Counted from the stretch's first letter, positions 1 through 9,090 are shown. The stretch: DNA of 55,899 nucleotides from Candidatus Zixiibacteriota bacterium (GCA_023138975.1 JAGLON010000036.1:1-55899), one strand, 5' to 3'. A program made the numbers and translations. Notes: generated by a model from the letters alone, not told the origin.

Positions 1-455
1 TAAAGTATCTTATGATACTATACAGGGGGCGTCTGCCGCCCACACAATGTGGGAACAGCTGTGAGCGATCTACCTCTGCAGGTATTAGTAAAGGGGCAGA
101 CGAGGGCGTCCCACAAGGCAGGACTTTAGCCTGCCGCCCACAATTATTACTTTCTGTATATCATGAAATTATTTTGTAAATGAATCCTTCGGGCCGGAGG
201 ACCCGGCCCCTACGAACTTTAATTGACAGTATCCAATAGGGAGTACGACCGAAGTGCGGCATGGATTCCTGCTTTCGCAGGAATGACTCTGTTTGGAGAG
301 TATTCGTTGAAAACGTTCTCTCGAATGCGAAAAGAGACGGTGTCTCAAATAATCTGTGCAAAAAGAGTACACTTATTCGCACTACCTGCCGATACAAAAA
401 GTGATACGTCGCATTAGACGTTAATGGAAAAGTTATAACAGGATGTGAATAAGCT
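1..455. other. Non-coding region with dispersed-repeat debris upstream of motA
   Basis: No convincing gene is seen here on either strand. The segment holds a small hairpin CCCACA-CAA-TGTGGG (39-53), the word GGCAGACGAGGGCGTC (95-110), which recurs with one mismatch at 37203-37218, and an inverted unit at 263-287 (GGATTCCTG...CAGGAATGAC) resembling 38620-38644. These look like degraded copies of a genome-wide intergenic repeat. No clear promoter for motA could be identified. Confidence 0.6.
263..287. repeat. Short inverted intergenic repeat unit
   Basis: GGATTCCTG, spacer, CAGGAATGAC forms a hairpin (TTCCTGC/GCAGGAA). A related unit with the same GGAT...ATGAC ends lies at 38620-38644. This is a typical half of the dispersed GTCATTCC-type intergenic repeats found in many bacterial genomes. 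Confidence 0.55.
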
Positions 456-1322
456 ATGGATCTGGCTACAATAGGCGGGTTAATCCTCGGTATCGGGGCT
501 ATAATCTTTGCGTATTTCCTGGATGGAGGCCATTTTGGTGCTGTCTTTCAGGCACCCGCAATGATTCTGGTTATCGGCGGTACTATCGGCGCGGCCATGA
601 TAACCACTTCTTTCAATACCATCAGAAATATTCCAACTTTGCTTGGCATCGCGTTTCGAGGAAAGAAACCGGACGCACTTAAAACAATTGCCCTTATAAC
701 CAGCCTGGCTGATAAAGCAAGGCGCGAGGGTGTCCTTGGGCTTGAGGCGGACCTTAAGAAAATCAAAGATCCGTTTTTCAATAAAGCTACCCAACTTGTA
801 ATTGACGGCACCGATTCGACTGATTTGCGCCAAATCCTTGAGACCGAAGTATCATATATCGCGGAAAGGCATCGCAAAGGAATATCTTTGTTTAAGGCGC
901 TCGGTGGTTTTTCTCCGACCCTGGGGATAATCGGTACCGTGCTTGGATTAGTTCACACGTTGTCGAATACCGATGATGCCGCCCGTATGGCGACGGCGAT
1001 TGCCGGAGCCTTTATCGCGACTCTCTGGGGAATTACGATGGCTAATCTGATTTATCTTCCGATAGGCGATAAACTCAGACTGCGCCACGACGAAGAAGTG
1101 GAAAACCTCGACCTGATAATCGAAGGTATCGTATCTATTCAGGCGGGCGAAAATCCTCGGATAATCCGCACCAAGCTGATGTCGTTTGTCGATCCCAAAA
1201 CACGCCTGGAAAAACTTCCCATTGTTAGTGAAAGAGATCAACGCCGTCAGAAAATAGAGAACGAGCATAGCGATCTAGAGTTGCGCCGGAAAAGATATGA
1301 TTCTCTTACGAAGGTTGATTAA
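456..1322 (+). CDS. motA: Flagellar motor stator protein MotA
   Basis: MotA is the proton-channel stator subunit of the inner membrane and, with MotB, drives flagellar rotation. The 288-residue product has hydrophobic segments at about residues 4-22, 30-50, 148-168 and 180-203. The conserved stretch around residues 140-165 (KGISLFKALGGFSPTLGIIG) carries the family's proline and glycine pattern before the third membrane helix. A cytoplasmic loop lies between helices 2 and 3 and a charged tail follows. An AGGATGTG sequence lies upstream of the ATG. motB follows after two bases, so the pair is translationally linked. No sigma-28 promoter could be shown upstream. Confidence 0.95.
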   Translation: MDLATIGGLILGIGAIIFAYFLDGGHFGAVFQAPAMILVIGGTIGAAMITTSFNTIRNIPTLLGIAFRGKKPDALKTIALITSLADKARREGVLGLEADLKKIKDPFFNKATQLVIDGTDSTDLRQILETEVSYIAERHRKGISLFKALGGFSPTLGIIGTVLGLVHTLSNTDDAARMATAIAGAFIATLWGITMANLIYLPIGDKLRLRHDEEVENLDLIIEGIVSIQAGENPRIIRTKLMSFVDPKTRLEKLPIVSERDQRRQKIENEHSDLELRRKRYDSLTKVD

Positions 1323-1324
1323 TA

Positions 1325-2137
1325 ATGTATCGCCGCCGCCGACGAGATGATATTCCTCAGGATAATACTGATCGATGGCTACTGACTTATGCCGATTTAA
1401 TAACGCTGTTATTGGCGTTTTTTATCGTAATGTATTCCATGTCGCAAATCGATGCCAAGCAATTCGGACGCGTCTCCAAGGCGCTGAGAGGCATCCTAAA
1501 GGGAGGGCCGTCGGTCCTCAAGCATCTCGATGAAAGTCAATTTACCGGCCACGGTCTGCTAAAATTCGGCGACTTGAGCATGCTTCAGACAAAATTGCAT
1601 AATGAAATCAAAGAGATTGGCCGTAAGGGTGATATCATGACCGAAGTCAATGAGCGTGGTTTGACGATCCATATTATGGAATCAGCCATGTTTGATGAGG
1701 GTCAGGCCGATTTGAAAACCAGAGCGCAAGAGCTATTGGATATTGTCGCTCAAGATATTATCAAGATGCCCAATCATGTGCGGGTCGAGGGGCATACTGA
1801 CGACCGGCCGATTCAAACAACACAATTTCCCTCAAACTGGGAACTATCAGCCAACAGGGCTACTACTATAGTACGTTATTTAATAGACCAGCATAACTAT
1901 CCGGCCGAAAAAATATCCGCTGCCGGATACGCTTCATTCAGGCCGTATGTGCCGAATACAACTATCGAGAATAGGTCCCGCAATCGCAGGGTCGATATTG
2001 TCATTCAGACTATGGAATTATCTGCCGCCGAGCCGGGCTCTAAGCTTCAGAACTTTGCCATCGATCAGGTCAATCAAATCGTTAGTGACGCTGAGGAAAC
2101 AAATACCGAACCGGCCGGGAATAATTTTCCCAATTAA
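1325..2137 (+). CDS. motB: Flagellar motor stator protein MotB (OmpA-like peptidoglycan-binding)
   Basis: MotB anchors the stator to peptidoglycan and carries the proton-binding aspartate. The 270-residue protein has a short basic N terminus, one membrane helix (about residues 18-40, LLTYADLITLLLAFFIVMY) with the expected Asp at position 24, and a C-terminal OmpA-family domain at about 115-235. That domain shows the VEGHTDDRPI and NRRVDIVI motifs that contact peptidoglycan. The gene starts two bases after motA. It is followed by a non-coding interval holding the sigma-54 promoter of flgB, so motAB look like a separate transcription unit from the rod operon. Confidence 0.95.
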   Translation: MYRRRRRDDIPQDNTDRWLLTYADLITLLLAFFIVMYSMSQIDAKQFGRVSKALRGILKGGPSVLKHLDESQFTGHGLLKFGDLSMLQTKLHNEIKEIGRKGDIMTEVNERGLTIHIMESAMFDEGQADLKTRAQELLDIVAQDIIKMPNHVRVEGHTDDRPIQTTQFPSNWELSANRATTIVRYLIDQHNYPAEKISAAGYASFRPYVPNTTIENRSRNRRVDIVIQTMELSAAEPGSKLQNFAIDQVNQIVSDAEETNTEPAGNNFPN

Positions 2138-2215
2138 GTAATTTTAACCTACTTCACAAACTACCCCAAAGCGCGTAACTAATAATTAGGCAATGTGTTA
2201 CGGATGCCTATGTGC

Positions 2216-2235
2216 TTTTGGCATTTATGTTGCTT
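2216..2235 (+). promoter_or_regulatory. Sigma-54 promoter upstream of flgB
   Basis: TTTTGGCA-TTTATG-TTGCTT has GG at 2220-2221 and GC at 2232-2233, separated by exactly 10 bases, matching the sigma-54 -24/-12 consensus TGGCA-N6-TTGC. It lies 20 bases upstream of the flgB ATG, in the only gap between motB and the rod genes. The same architecture recurs before flgF and before the glycan locus. Confidence 0.8.
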
Positions 2236-2255
2236 AAAGTAAAGCGGAGAATTGT

Positions 2256-2669
2256 ATGGCTAATATTATTAAAACATCGCTTTGGGCAAAGACCGGTTTT
2301 AACAAGCTGGAAAAATATCTCGATTTAGCGGCTTATCGCCACAAGCTGATATCGGGAAATGTCAGTAATGTGTCAACTCCCGGTTATACAGCCAAAGATA
2401 TTGACTTTAATAAAGAAATCAACAATGCCTTGGGCAATGGCCCGGTTTTAGCCATGAAGACAACCAGTACAGGGCATTTGGGAAATTCAGGCCCGGAACG
2501 TCAGATAAAGGTCATTGAAACCAGGGCGCAGTCAGAAGATGACTTGAATGGTGTTGATATTGACAAAGAAGTCACGAATATGTCAATCAATCAGATGCGT
2601 TTTACAATTGGGGCTCAAATCCTTAAAAGAAAAGTAAATTTCTTGCAGAAGGCTATTAAAGGCAGGTAG
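2256..2669 (+). CDS. flgB: Flagellar basal-body rod protein FlgB
   Basis: FlgB is the proximal rod subunit, exported by the flagellar type III apparatus. The 137-residue protein has the family's N-terminal helix (residues 17-45) with the rod/hook motif NVSNVSTPGYTAKDIDF. A variable glycine/threonine-rich centre follows, then a C-terminal helix with VDIDKEVTNMSINQMRF. The C terminus lacks the extended hook-type domain, as expected for FlgB. It is the first gene after the sigma-54 promoter at 2216-2235, and flgC follows after five bases. Confidence 0.93.
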   Translation: MANIIKTSLWAKTGFNKLEKYLDLAAYRHKLISGNVSNVSTPGYTAKDIDFNKEINNALGNGPVLAMKTTSTGHLGNSGPERQIKVIETRAQSEDDLNGVDIDKEVTNMSINQMRFTIGAQILKRKVNFLQKAIKGR

Positions 2670-2674
2670 ATATT

Positions 2675-3169
2675 ATGGATGGTATATTTTCATCAATTGA
2701 GATTTCGGGAAGCGGGATGTCGGTACAACGACGCAAAATGAATGTTGTCTCCGAGAACATCGCCAATGCTGAAACGACTAAGACTCAAGAAGGCGGGCCA
2801 TATCGCCGTAAACGCCTTGAAGTCAGCGCTACCGATGAAAAACTTCCGTTTAACACGATCTTAAAAAAGAGCCAGTCCGCATTATCCCGTACCAATAGTA
2901 TGCATATGACTGCTACACCGATGGGCTCGCGCCGCTATGGAGATGTCTCTGTAACAGAATCTAAAGAATTAACTGCGGGTGATGACGCATTCAAACTAGT
3001 ATATGATCCGGGCCATCCGGATGCTGATCAAGAAGGTTATGTAAAGATGCCGGATATTGAGCTGATTAACGAGATGGTTGATATGATGTCGGCCAATCGA
3101 GGATATGAAGCCAATGCGTTGGCGATTTCTGCGTCCAAAGCGATGGTGAAGGACGCGTTGGATATTTGA
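2675..3169 (+). CDS. flgC: Flagellar basal-body rod protein FlgC
   Basis: FlgC is a proximal rod protein that assembles with FlgB. The 164-residue product starts with an amphipathic helix and the motif NVVSENIANAETT, the FlgC variant of the rod signature. The central part is basic and variable. The C terminus (about residues 118-164) has DIELINEMVDMMSANRGYEA followed by the terminal helix typical of FlgC. Order flgB-flgC-fliE is conserved in many phyla, but here one extra gene lies between flgC and fliE. Confidence 0.94.
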   Translation: MDGIFSSIEISGSGMSVQRRKMNVVSENIANAETTKTQEGGPYRRKRLEVSATDEKLPFNTILKKSQSALSRTNSMHMTATPMGSRRYGDVSVTESKELTAGDDAFKLVYDPGHPDADQEGYVKMPDIELINEMVDMMSANRGYEANALAISASKAMVKDALDI

Positions 3170-3214
3170 TCCAACATTTCTATTGTGTAGAGGAAAAGGA
3201 AAAGGAGAAGGACA

Positions 3215-3550
3215 TTGAAAATCAACACTACACCGGTCGAAGCCTATCGTCAGAGTGGCAATCAGACCTTAAGGAAGAGCCCCGGCGCCCAGCCTGAGCT
3301 TGACCTTAATAAGGCGGCCGACAAAGATAAAATCACTATTCCCGGATCCGGCGATAATAATGTCGGGTCGGTTCATGTGGCAAAATCTCCTTCAATACTA
3401 AGTAGCGTTCTCTCATCGGATGAGAAACAGATGCTGACCAAACATTTTGCCCGGTACGGCGATGCTCCCGAATCAACTCGGGTGTATGGCACCGATGCCC
3501 GCACACATGCTAGCGGAATGACTGGGATGAAGGTGGATTTGACAGGATGA
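3215..3550 (+). CDS. Unrecognised small protein encoded between flgC and fliE
   Basis: I do not recognise this 111-residue protein. It starts at a TTG preceded by a very purine-rich SD region (AAGGAAAAGGAGAAGGAC), and its stop overlaps the fliE start (ATGA), so it is almost certainly cotranslated with fliE. The N-terminal half is polar and Pro/Gly/Asp-rich with no membrane segment or signal peptide. The C-terminal half has a short amphipathic helix (SSVLSSDEKQMLTKHFARYG, about residues 63-82), and the protein ends with GMTGMKVDLTG. Its position suggests a rod- or export-related accessory, possibly lineage-specific; this is inference from context only. Confidence 0.75.
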   Translation: MKINTTPVEAYRQSGNQTLRKSPGAQPELDLNKAADKDKITIPGSGDNNVGSVHVAKSPSILSSVLSSDEKQMLTKHFARYGDAPESTRVYGTDARTHASGMTGMKVDLTG

Positions 3551-3852
3551 ACATTATAAAGATAACTCCGAGACCGGTAATGCCGGATTTATCCGGGCTA
3601 CAAAGCAAGACGGTTACCGGAAAAGACAACGATGACAGTTTTGGTGATTTTCTTTCAAACGCTTTAGAAAATGTGAATACATTGCAGCAGGAGTCCGGCG
3701 AATCCCAGGACGCTCTCGTCCGGGGTGAAGCGGCTGATTTGCATCAGGTTATGATTGCTGCCGAAAAGGCCGGCATTTCATTTGATCTGCTGTTGGAAGT
3801 CAGAAGAAAATTACTGGAGGCTTATCAGGAAATTATTAGGATGCCGATGTAA
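3547..3852 (+). CDS. fliE: Flagellar hook-basal body protein FliE
   Basis: FliE forms the junction between the MS ring and the proximal rod. The 101-residue protein has a disordered N terminus, then the family helix pair. The motif GEAADLHQVMIAAEKAGISF (about residues 58-77) and the C-terminal VRRKLLEAYQEIIRMPM are diagnostic. Its ATG overlaps the stop of the upstream unknown gene, and fliF begins 34 bases downstream. Confidence 0.95.
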   Translation: MNIIKITPRPVMPDLSGLQSKTVTGKDNDDSFGDFLSNALENVNTLQQESGESQDALVRGEAADLHQVMIAAEKAGISFDLLLEVRRKLLEAYQEIIRMPM

Positions 3853-3886
3853 CGGTATCTGATATTCTCATCAAATAGGATTTGAA

Positions 3887-5467
3887 ATGGAATATCTTAA
3901 GCAAGTTATTAGTCGATTATCAGAAATAGTAAAACAGATGTCCGTGTCTCAAGTCGTTATGCTGGTAGCGGTCATCATTGGTGTTGTGTTTGGTGTGGTT
4001 GCTGTCGCCGGATGGGTCGGTAGCGTCAATTATCAACCTCTGTATTCAAACCTTGAACAATCTGAAGCTGCCGAGATTACTCGCTATCTGGCCGAAAGCG
4101 AAATATCGTATCAAATAGGCGCGGGCGGGACGACAATTGAAGTCCCGGAAGGCGATTTGTACGAGGCCCGATTACAATTGGCTTCTCAAGGGCTCCCAAA
4201 TTCAGGCATAGTCGGATACTCCATATTTGACGAAACCAATTTAGGCATGACTGAATTTTTACAGCATCTTAATTTTAGACGAGCGCTTGAGGGTGAGTTA
4301 TCGCGAACGATTTCATCCCTTAGGGAAGTTCAAACTGCTCGAGTGCATATTGTCATTCCAGAAGAGCGTCTTTTTGCTGAACAGCAGAAGGAAGCGACAG
4401 CGTCGGTCGTACTAAAGCTCAAGCATCGCGGCGGTTTGGGAAAGACACAAGCCAATGGGATAACCCATTTGATTGCCTCGTCGGTGGAAGGGCTAAAGCC
4501 GGGTAATATTACTATCCTTGACTATGACGGTAATATGATACTCTCTGGTGCCGGTGAAGATGGTGTTAGCGCCTTGAGCGCCAATCAGCTCGATATGACC
4601 CGCTCGGTAGAGCGTGATTTGGAAACGAAATCCCAATCGATGCTCGACGGTGTGCTTGGTCCGGGGAAATCTATCATTCGTGTAACGGCGGAGTTGAATT
4701 TCCAGCAGTATGCGAAAACATCGGAAAGTTATGACCCCAACCAAACAGCGATTCGCTCCGAGCAGAAAACAGAACAGCGCGATATGGCTACAAAAAAAGG
4801 CAATGAAAATGCCGAGGACAACGCTGAGAATACTTCAGAAGTTATCGTGACCAACTATGAGGTTTCGAAAACAATTGAGTCAGTTAGCAATGCGGTTGGA
4901 ACGATCGACCGGATTTCTATAGCGGTATTACTGGACGGTACCTATAACAGTATTGAGAATGCCGAAGGTGTCGAGGAACTTGTTTATGAACCTCGGCCAC
5001 AAGAAGAAATTGATCGATTGATGGCAATTGTCAAAAATGCGGTTGGCTTCACATCTGACAGAAATGACCAAATTGAAATTGTTAATATTGCTTTTGATAA
5101 ATCCTATCTGACCGATCAACAGAAATCTCTCGACGAACAATATACCCGCGAATTCTATTATGATATCGGTAAGAAAGTTATGATGGTTCTCGGTGCGATA
5201 ATCCTTCTCTTATACGTACGCAAGAAAATCCGCAAACTGTTTGACGGGTTGAAAAAGATTATCCCGCCTATGCCTGCGGCTCCCTCAGGTTCAGCATCAT
5301 ATTCGTCGGGTGGAGCAACAGATGACGATAGTGAAAGCGCTTTACCTCCAATTGAGGAAATAAAATTAGAAAAACGTCAACACCGATTGATAGATTCAAT
5401 GCAGAAGGTTGCCAATGAGGAGCCTGACGAAATGGCTAAAGTTATTAAAACTTTGATGGTTGAATAA
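3887..5467 (+). CDS. fliF: Flagellar MS-ring protein FliF
   Basis: FliF builds the MS ring in the inner membrane around the export gate. The 526-residue protein has an N-terminal membrane helix (about residues 22-47), a periplasmic region with secretin/YscJ-like ring-building motifs (YQIGAGGTTIEVPEGDLYEA; LNFRRALEGELSRTISSL; ARVHIVIPEE), and a second helix at about 429-447 before the cytoplasmic tail. The last about 30 residues (RLIDSMQKVANEEPDEMAKV) are the FliG-binding region. Length is near the usual 530-560. fliG follows directly. Confidence 0.96.
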   Translation: MEYLKQVISRLSEIVKQMSVSQVVMLVAVIIGVVFGVVAVAGWVGSVNYQPLYSNLEQSEAAEITRYLAESEISYQIGAGGTTIEVPEGDLYEARLQLASQGLPNSGIVGYSIFDETNLGMTEFLQHLNFRRALEGELSRTISSLREVQTARVHIVIPEERLFAEQQKEATASVVLKLKHRGGLGKTQANGITHLIASSVEGLKPGNITILDYDGNMILSGAGEDGVSALSANQLDMTRSVERDLETKSQSMLDGVLGPGKSIIRVTAELNFQQYAKTSESYDPNQTAIRSEQKTEQRDMATKKGNENAEDNAENTSEVIVTNYEVSKTIESVSNAVGTIDRISIAVLLDGTYNSIENAEGVEELVYEPRPQEEIDRLMAIVKNAVGFTSDRNDQIEIVNIAFDKSYLTDQQKSLDEQYTREFYYDIGKKVMMVLGAIILLLYVRKKIRKLFDGLKKIIPPMPAAPSGSASYSSGGATDDDSESALPPIEEIKLEKRQHRLIDSMQKVANEEPDEMAKVIKTLMVE

Positions 5468-5468
5468 A

Positions 5469-6488
5469 ATGGCTAAAATTGTATATGATGAGTTGTCATC
5501 AACGCAGAAAGCGGCCATCGCTCTGGTAGCGTTTGGCACCGAAGTTTCATCGCTGGTCTTAAAAACATTAGGTGAGTCAGAACTTGAAAAGATTACTGTT
5601 GAAATCGCGAATTTGCGTGAAGTGCCTCCAGATGTTGAAGATCAAGTAGTCAAAGAGTGCCATGATATATTTATGGCTCGCAAGTATGTCTCCCAAGGCG
5701 GTATTGATTTCGCCAAAGATATTCTTCAAAAAGCGGTTGGGAGCAAAAAGGCAGTAGATATTCTAAACCGGTTGGAGTCTTCTCTTAAGACTTCCGGGTT
5801 TAACCTTCTCAAAAATATTGATCCGCAGCAGCTAGTAAACTTTATTCGCAATGAACACCCTCAGACAATTTCACTAATTTTAACACAACTTGTACCTCAG
5901 CAGGCCGCGGCTGTGTTATCGGAACTGCCTCCTGAAATGCAATCTGAAGTCGCCCTACGGGTGGCAATGATGGAAAAGATATCTCCGGAAGTATTAAAAG
6001 AAGTTGAAATTACTCTTCAGAGTCATTTTGCCAATAGCGCTGGTAGAGATTTGTCCGTTTCCGGCGGATCTAAATCAATTGCAGAGATACTAAACTTAAT
6101 TGAGACTACTTCAGAAAAGAATATTTTACAGGCGATTGAAGCAGAAGACGCGGACTTAGCCTCTGAGATTAAAAACATGATGTTTGTCTTTGACGATCTC
6201 GTCCTTCTTGACGATCGTGGCGTCCAGCGTCTGCTTAAAGAAGTTGAGACGAAAGATCTCGCGATTTCTCTCAAAGCATCTTCTGAAGAAGTGAAGAATA
6301 AAATATTCGCCAATGTCTCCGAGCGTGTTGCGGTTCTGATTAAAGAAGAAATGGAATTCATGGGCCCGATGCGTCTTACCGACGTTGAGGCTGCTCAACA
6401 GCGTATTGTTGAAAACATAAGACGTCTTGAAGAAGAAGGCCAAATCGTAATTGCCGGCCGAGGTGGAAAGGACGATATCATTGTCTAG
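5469..6488 (+). CDS. fliG: Flagellar motor switch protein FliG
   Basis: FliG is the switch/rotor protein linking FliF to FliM and engaging the stator. From the ATG at 5469 it has 339 residues. An in-frame TTG at 5460 lies inside the end of fliF and would add only MNK; the ATG matches the family N terminus better. The FliG-N (LSSTQKAAIALVAFGTEV), middle (RNEHPQTISLILTQLVPQQA) and C-terminal torque domain with the charged helix (FDDLVLLDDRGVQRLLKEVE) are all present. fliM and fliN partners are not in this window. Confidence 0.95.
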   Translation: MAKIVYDELSSTQKAAIALVAFGTEVSSLVLKTLGESELEKITVEIANLREVPPDVEDQVVKECHDIFMARKYVSQGGIDFAKDILQKAVGSKKAVDILNRLESSLKTSGFNLLKNIDPQQLVNFIRNEHPQTISLILTQLVPQQAAAVLSELPPEMQSEVALRVAMMEKISPEVLKEVEITLQSHFANSAGRDLSVSGGSKSIAEILNLIETTSEKNILQAIEAEDADLASEIKNMMFVFDDLVLLDDRGVQRLLKEVETKDLAISLKASSEEVKNKIFANVSERVAVLIKEEMEFMGPMRLTDVEAAQQRIVENIRRLEEEGQIVIAGRGGKDDIIV

Positions 6489-6504
6489 AATTCGCTCACT
6501 AAAA

Positions 6505-7197
6505 ATGACTGACAACAAAATAATGATCGGTGAGTATTCGGCTGATATGGAGCGGGAACAGCGAGCGGAGATTTTAATTCAGCAAAACTACCCTGAGTTA
6601 ATGGTGATTACTTCGACCGAGGGAAAGAAGCAAGTTCCACTTCAGGATTTAATTGCTCTTGATGAAAGAATAAGATCTGAGATGCAGGTGACTTATGTCA
6701 AAGGGCATGAAGAAGGTGACAAGGAAGGGTATCAGCGCGGACTTCATGAAGGCCGGGAAGAGGCCAGGCAGGTTGTCGCTTCGCTGTCTGGAGTTTTATC
6801 CGATATAACCAATCAACGGCACGTAGTGTTGGCCGATGCTAAAGAAAGAATTTTAGAGATAATCCTAAAAATATCAAAAAGACTCACCTTTTCAGCCGCT
6901 GAAATTGATCCCAGTGTGACGATGTCAATTATTACCGGAACGATAGAGCAGTTGCTTGACAAAAGAAGTATAAAAGTTAAAGTCCATCCTGATCACCTGG
7001 CAGAACTGGAACAGCATATTGATAAATTTATGGGTAATAACACTACCATTAAAGAATTTATTATCGAGCCGGATTCGCGTATCCGGGTAGGAGGATGTTT
7101 CATTGAAACACCAGCAGGTGATATCGACGCTCGTTTGGAATCAATGTATGAGGTGATAAAACAGGCCATTCTTGAAGACGAGGACATAACGTTTTGA
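6505..7197 (+). CDS. fliH: Flagellar export ATPase regulator FliH
   Basis: FliH is the peripheral stator of the export ATPase FliI. The ATG at 6505, just after the fliG stop, gives 230 residues; an upstream TTG inside fliG is less likely. The central part contains a short run of glycine-spaced repeats (GHEEGDKEGYQRGLHEGREE, about residues 70-90) typical of FliH helices, followed by the V/A-ATPase E-subunit-like C-terminal domain with VGGCFIETPAGDIDARLE. No strong SD is visible, so translation may depend on coupling to fliG. The stop overlaps the fliI start. Confidence 0.9.
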   Translation: MTDNKIMIGEYSADMEREQRAEILIQQNYPELMVITSTEGKKQVPLQDLIALDERIRSEMQVTYVKGHEEGDKEGYQRGLHEGREEARQVVASLSGVLSDITNQRHVVLADAKERILEIILKISKRLTFSAAEIDPSVTMSIITGTIEQLLDKRSIKVKVHPDHLAELEQHIDKFMGNNTTIKEFIIEPDSRIRVGGCFIETPAGDIDARLESMYEVIKQAILEDEDITF

Positions 7198-8543
7198 AAA
7201 TAGCCTATGATTATTATAACAACATCGTTGATAAGGTGCGTCTGGTAAAACAGTACGGTACCATCAGTCGTGTTGCGGGATTGGTTGTAGAGTCAAAAGG
7301 ACCAGCCGTACCGGTCGGATCTTTGTGCCGTATTGAGTCAGTCGATACCGATGATTCGGTGATGGCAGAAGTTGTGGGCTTTGAGAATAACAGTATATTT
7401 TTAATGCCGTTGGGAATATTGAGGGGGATTAATCCCGGCTCTATTGTCACCAGCACCGGCGAACAATTGAGGGTTCCGGTTGGGGACATGCTCCTGGGGC
7501 GTGTACTCAATGGTCTCGGTCACCCCATTGATGACGGCGGACCGTTGATAACGACTACATCACGATCTCTTTATGCAGAACCACCATCAAGCCTGAAAAG
7601 ACAAAGAATCACCAAACCTCTTTACACCGGAATACGCTCAATTGACACACTGTGCACTTGCGGACAGGGTCAAAGAATCGGCATCTTCGCCGGTTCAGGC
7701 GTTGGTAAGTCCGTTATGATGGGTATGATAACCCGAGGCACCAGCGCTGATGTTACAGTCATTGGTCTAATCGGAGAACGCAGTCGGGAAGTAAAAGAGT
7801 TTATAGAAAATGATTTGGGTACCGAGGGTATGAAAAACGCGGTTGTTGTGGCTGTTACCTCGGATGAGCCTGCTTTAATCCGTCTAAAAGGTATTCTGAC
7901 AGCAACGACTATCGCAGAATATTTTCGGGACCAAGGTAAAAATGTTCTCCTTCTTGTGGATTCCATAACTCGTGTGGCAATGGCACAGCGTGAGATCGGG
8001 CTATCTGTTGGTGAACCTCCGGCTACAAAGGGTTATCCGCCTTCAGTTTTTGCGATGCTGCCGAAAATTCTTGAACGTTCCGGTGCCGGTGAAAAAGGTT
8101 CGATTACAGGGCTTTATACTGTCCTTGTTGAGGGCGATGATTTCAACGAACCGATATCGGATGCGGTTAGGTCGGTATTGGATGGGCACGCCATATTATC
8201 AAGGCAAATGGCGGCCAAAAATCACTATCCAGCCGTAGATATTCTGCAATCGGTTAGCCGTTTGATGCTTCAGGTTACTACTCCGGAACACCGGGAAGCC
8301 GCCGGTAAAATTAAAGAGATAATGGCGACATATCGGGAGGCCGAGGATTTAATCAACATTGGCGCTTATGTAACGGGCTCGTCTAAGAAAATCGATCATG
8401 CGATAGCCTGTATTGATAAGATTAATGAGTTTTTGAAACAAGGGATTTTCGAACAATGCGATCCCTTAGAGGCAATCGCCGCTTTGTCAGAGTTAGTAAT
8501 CGCTCCGGTCAGCGAGGCTGTTGAAGAAAATGAAAAGGTTTAA
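7194..8543 (+). CDS. fliI: Flagellum-specific export ATPase FliI
   Basis: FliI is the hexameric ATPase energising flagellar type III export. The 449-residue protein carries Walker A GSGVGKS at residues 167-173, Walker B (NVLLLVDSITRVAMAQREIG) and the F1-beta-like signature GYPPSVFAMLPKILERSGAG. The start is a TTG that overlaps the fliH stop (TTGA). The only nearby ATG, at 7207, is out of frame, and the N terminus from TTG aligns with the family (GTISRVAGLVVES). fliJ overlaps the 3' end. Confidence 0.96.
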   Translation: MKIAYDYYNNIVDKVRLVKQYGTISRVAGLVVESKGPAVPVGSLCRIESVDTDDSVMAEVVGFENNSIFLMPLGILRGINPGSIVTSTGEQLRVPVGDMLLGRVLNGLGHPIDDGGPLITTTSRSLYAEPPSSLKRQRITKPLYTGIRSIDTLCTCGQGQRIGIFAGSGVGKSVMMGMITRGTSADVTVIGLIGERSREVKEFIENDLGTEGMKNAVVVAVTSDEPALIRLKGILTATTIAEYFRDQGKNVLLLVDSITRVAMAQREIGLSVGEPPATKGYPPSVFAMLPKILERSGAGEKGSITGLYTVLVEGDDFNEPISDAVRSVLDGHAILSRQMAAKNHYPAVDILQSVSRLMLQVTTPEHREAAGKIKEIMATYREAEDLINIGAYVTGSSKKIDHAIACIDKINEFLKQGIFEQCDPLEAIAALSELVIAPVSEAVEENEKV

Positions 8544-8973
8544 TTTTAGATTTGAAAAAGTTCTGTCGTACCGGCGGCATCAGGAGAAGGGAAAGCAACG
8601 GGAATTGGCTCAGGTTAGAAATCGTGAGGAAAAGCAAAAAAAGGAAATACATGGGATTGTAAAAGACCATTCTAATCAACAACAAAGTCAAAAATCACAG
8701 CTGGTGGGAACAATTAATCCATTACGAATGACTGCTTTTTCGAGGTACTATCTCAAGCTGAAACAGCTGGAGTTTATTGGCCGGGAGACTCTGAAAACGA
8801 TTAAGAAAGAGGTTGAGGAAAAAAGAGGGAAATTAGTTGAAGCAACTAAACAACGAAAAATTTATGAGAAACTCAAAGAAAAACATCTCGAAGAGTACAC
8901 TGTCGAATATAATTTGATGCTCCAAAAGGAAAACGATGAAATTGGCTTAAAAGTATTCGCGAGACAAAAGTAA
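8530..8973 (+). CDS. fliJ: Flagellar export chaperone FliJ
   Basis: FliJ is the coiled-coil central stalk of the FliHIJ ATPase complex. From ATG 8530, inside the end of fliI and in another frame, the product is 147 residues, strongly basic and predicted to be coiled coil throughout. It begins with the family opening FNFRFEKVLSYRRHQEKGKQ. Identification rests on position, composition and this opening motif. A strong intrinsic terminator follows at 8999-9026. Confidence 0.88.
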   Translation: MKRFNFRFEKVLSYRRHQEKGKQRELAQVRNREEKQKKEIHGIVKDHSNQQQSQKSQLVGTINPLRMTAFSRYYLKLKQLEFIGRETLKTIKKEVEEKRGKLVEATKQRKIYEKLKEKHLEEYTVEYNLMLQKENDEIGLKVFARQK

Positions 8974-8998
8974 CCTTTTCTACCTCCTTTCACATAGG

Positions 8999-9026
8999 AA
9001 CCCCGGTTTTTCCGGGGTTCTTTTTT
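8999..9026 (+). terminator. Rho-independent terminator after fliJ
   Basis: AACCCCGG (8999-9006), loop TTTTT, CCGGGGTT (9012-9019) form a perfect 8-bp stem. A C and six T residues follow. It closes the flgB-fliJ transcription unit. Confidence 0.93.
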
Positions 9027-9090
9027 GATGATTGGTATTGAAGTGTATTGTCGAGGTAATTGTGCCGATAGTATCATCAGGGAGGCGTTT

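Noticed and set aside
370..396. Possible sigma-28 promoter for motA (GCCGATAC at 389-396)
   Set aside because: The -10 is good, but the sequence at the -35 position (ACACTTAT) does not match TAAAGTTT.
948..1268. Reverse-strand ORF opposite motA, and many similar antisense ORFs
   Set aside because: They lie opposite strongly supported genes, show no motifs and have no SD; they are frame shadows.
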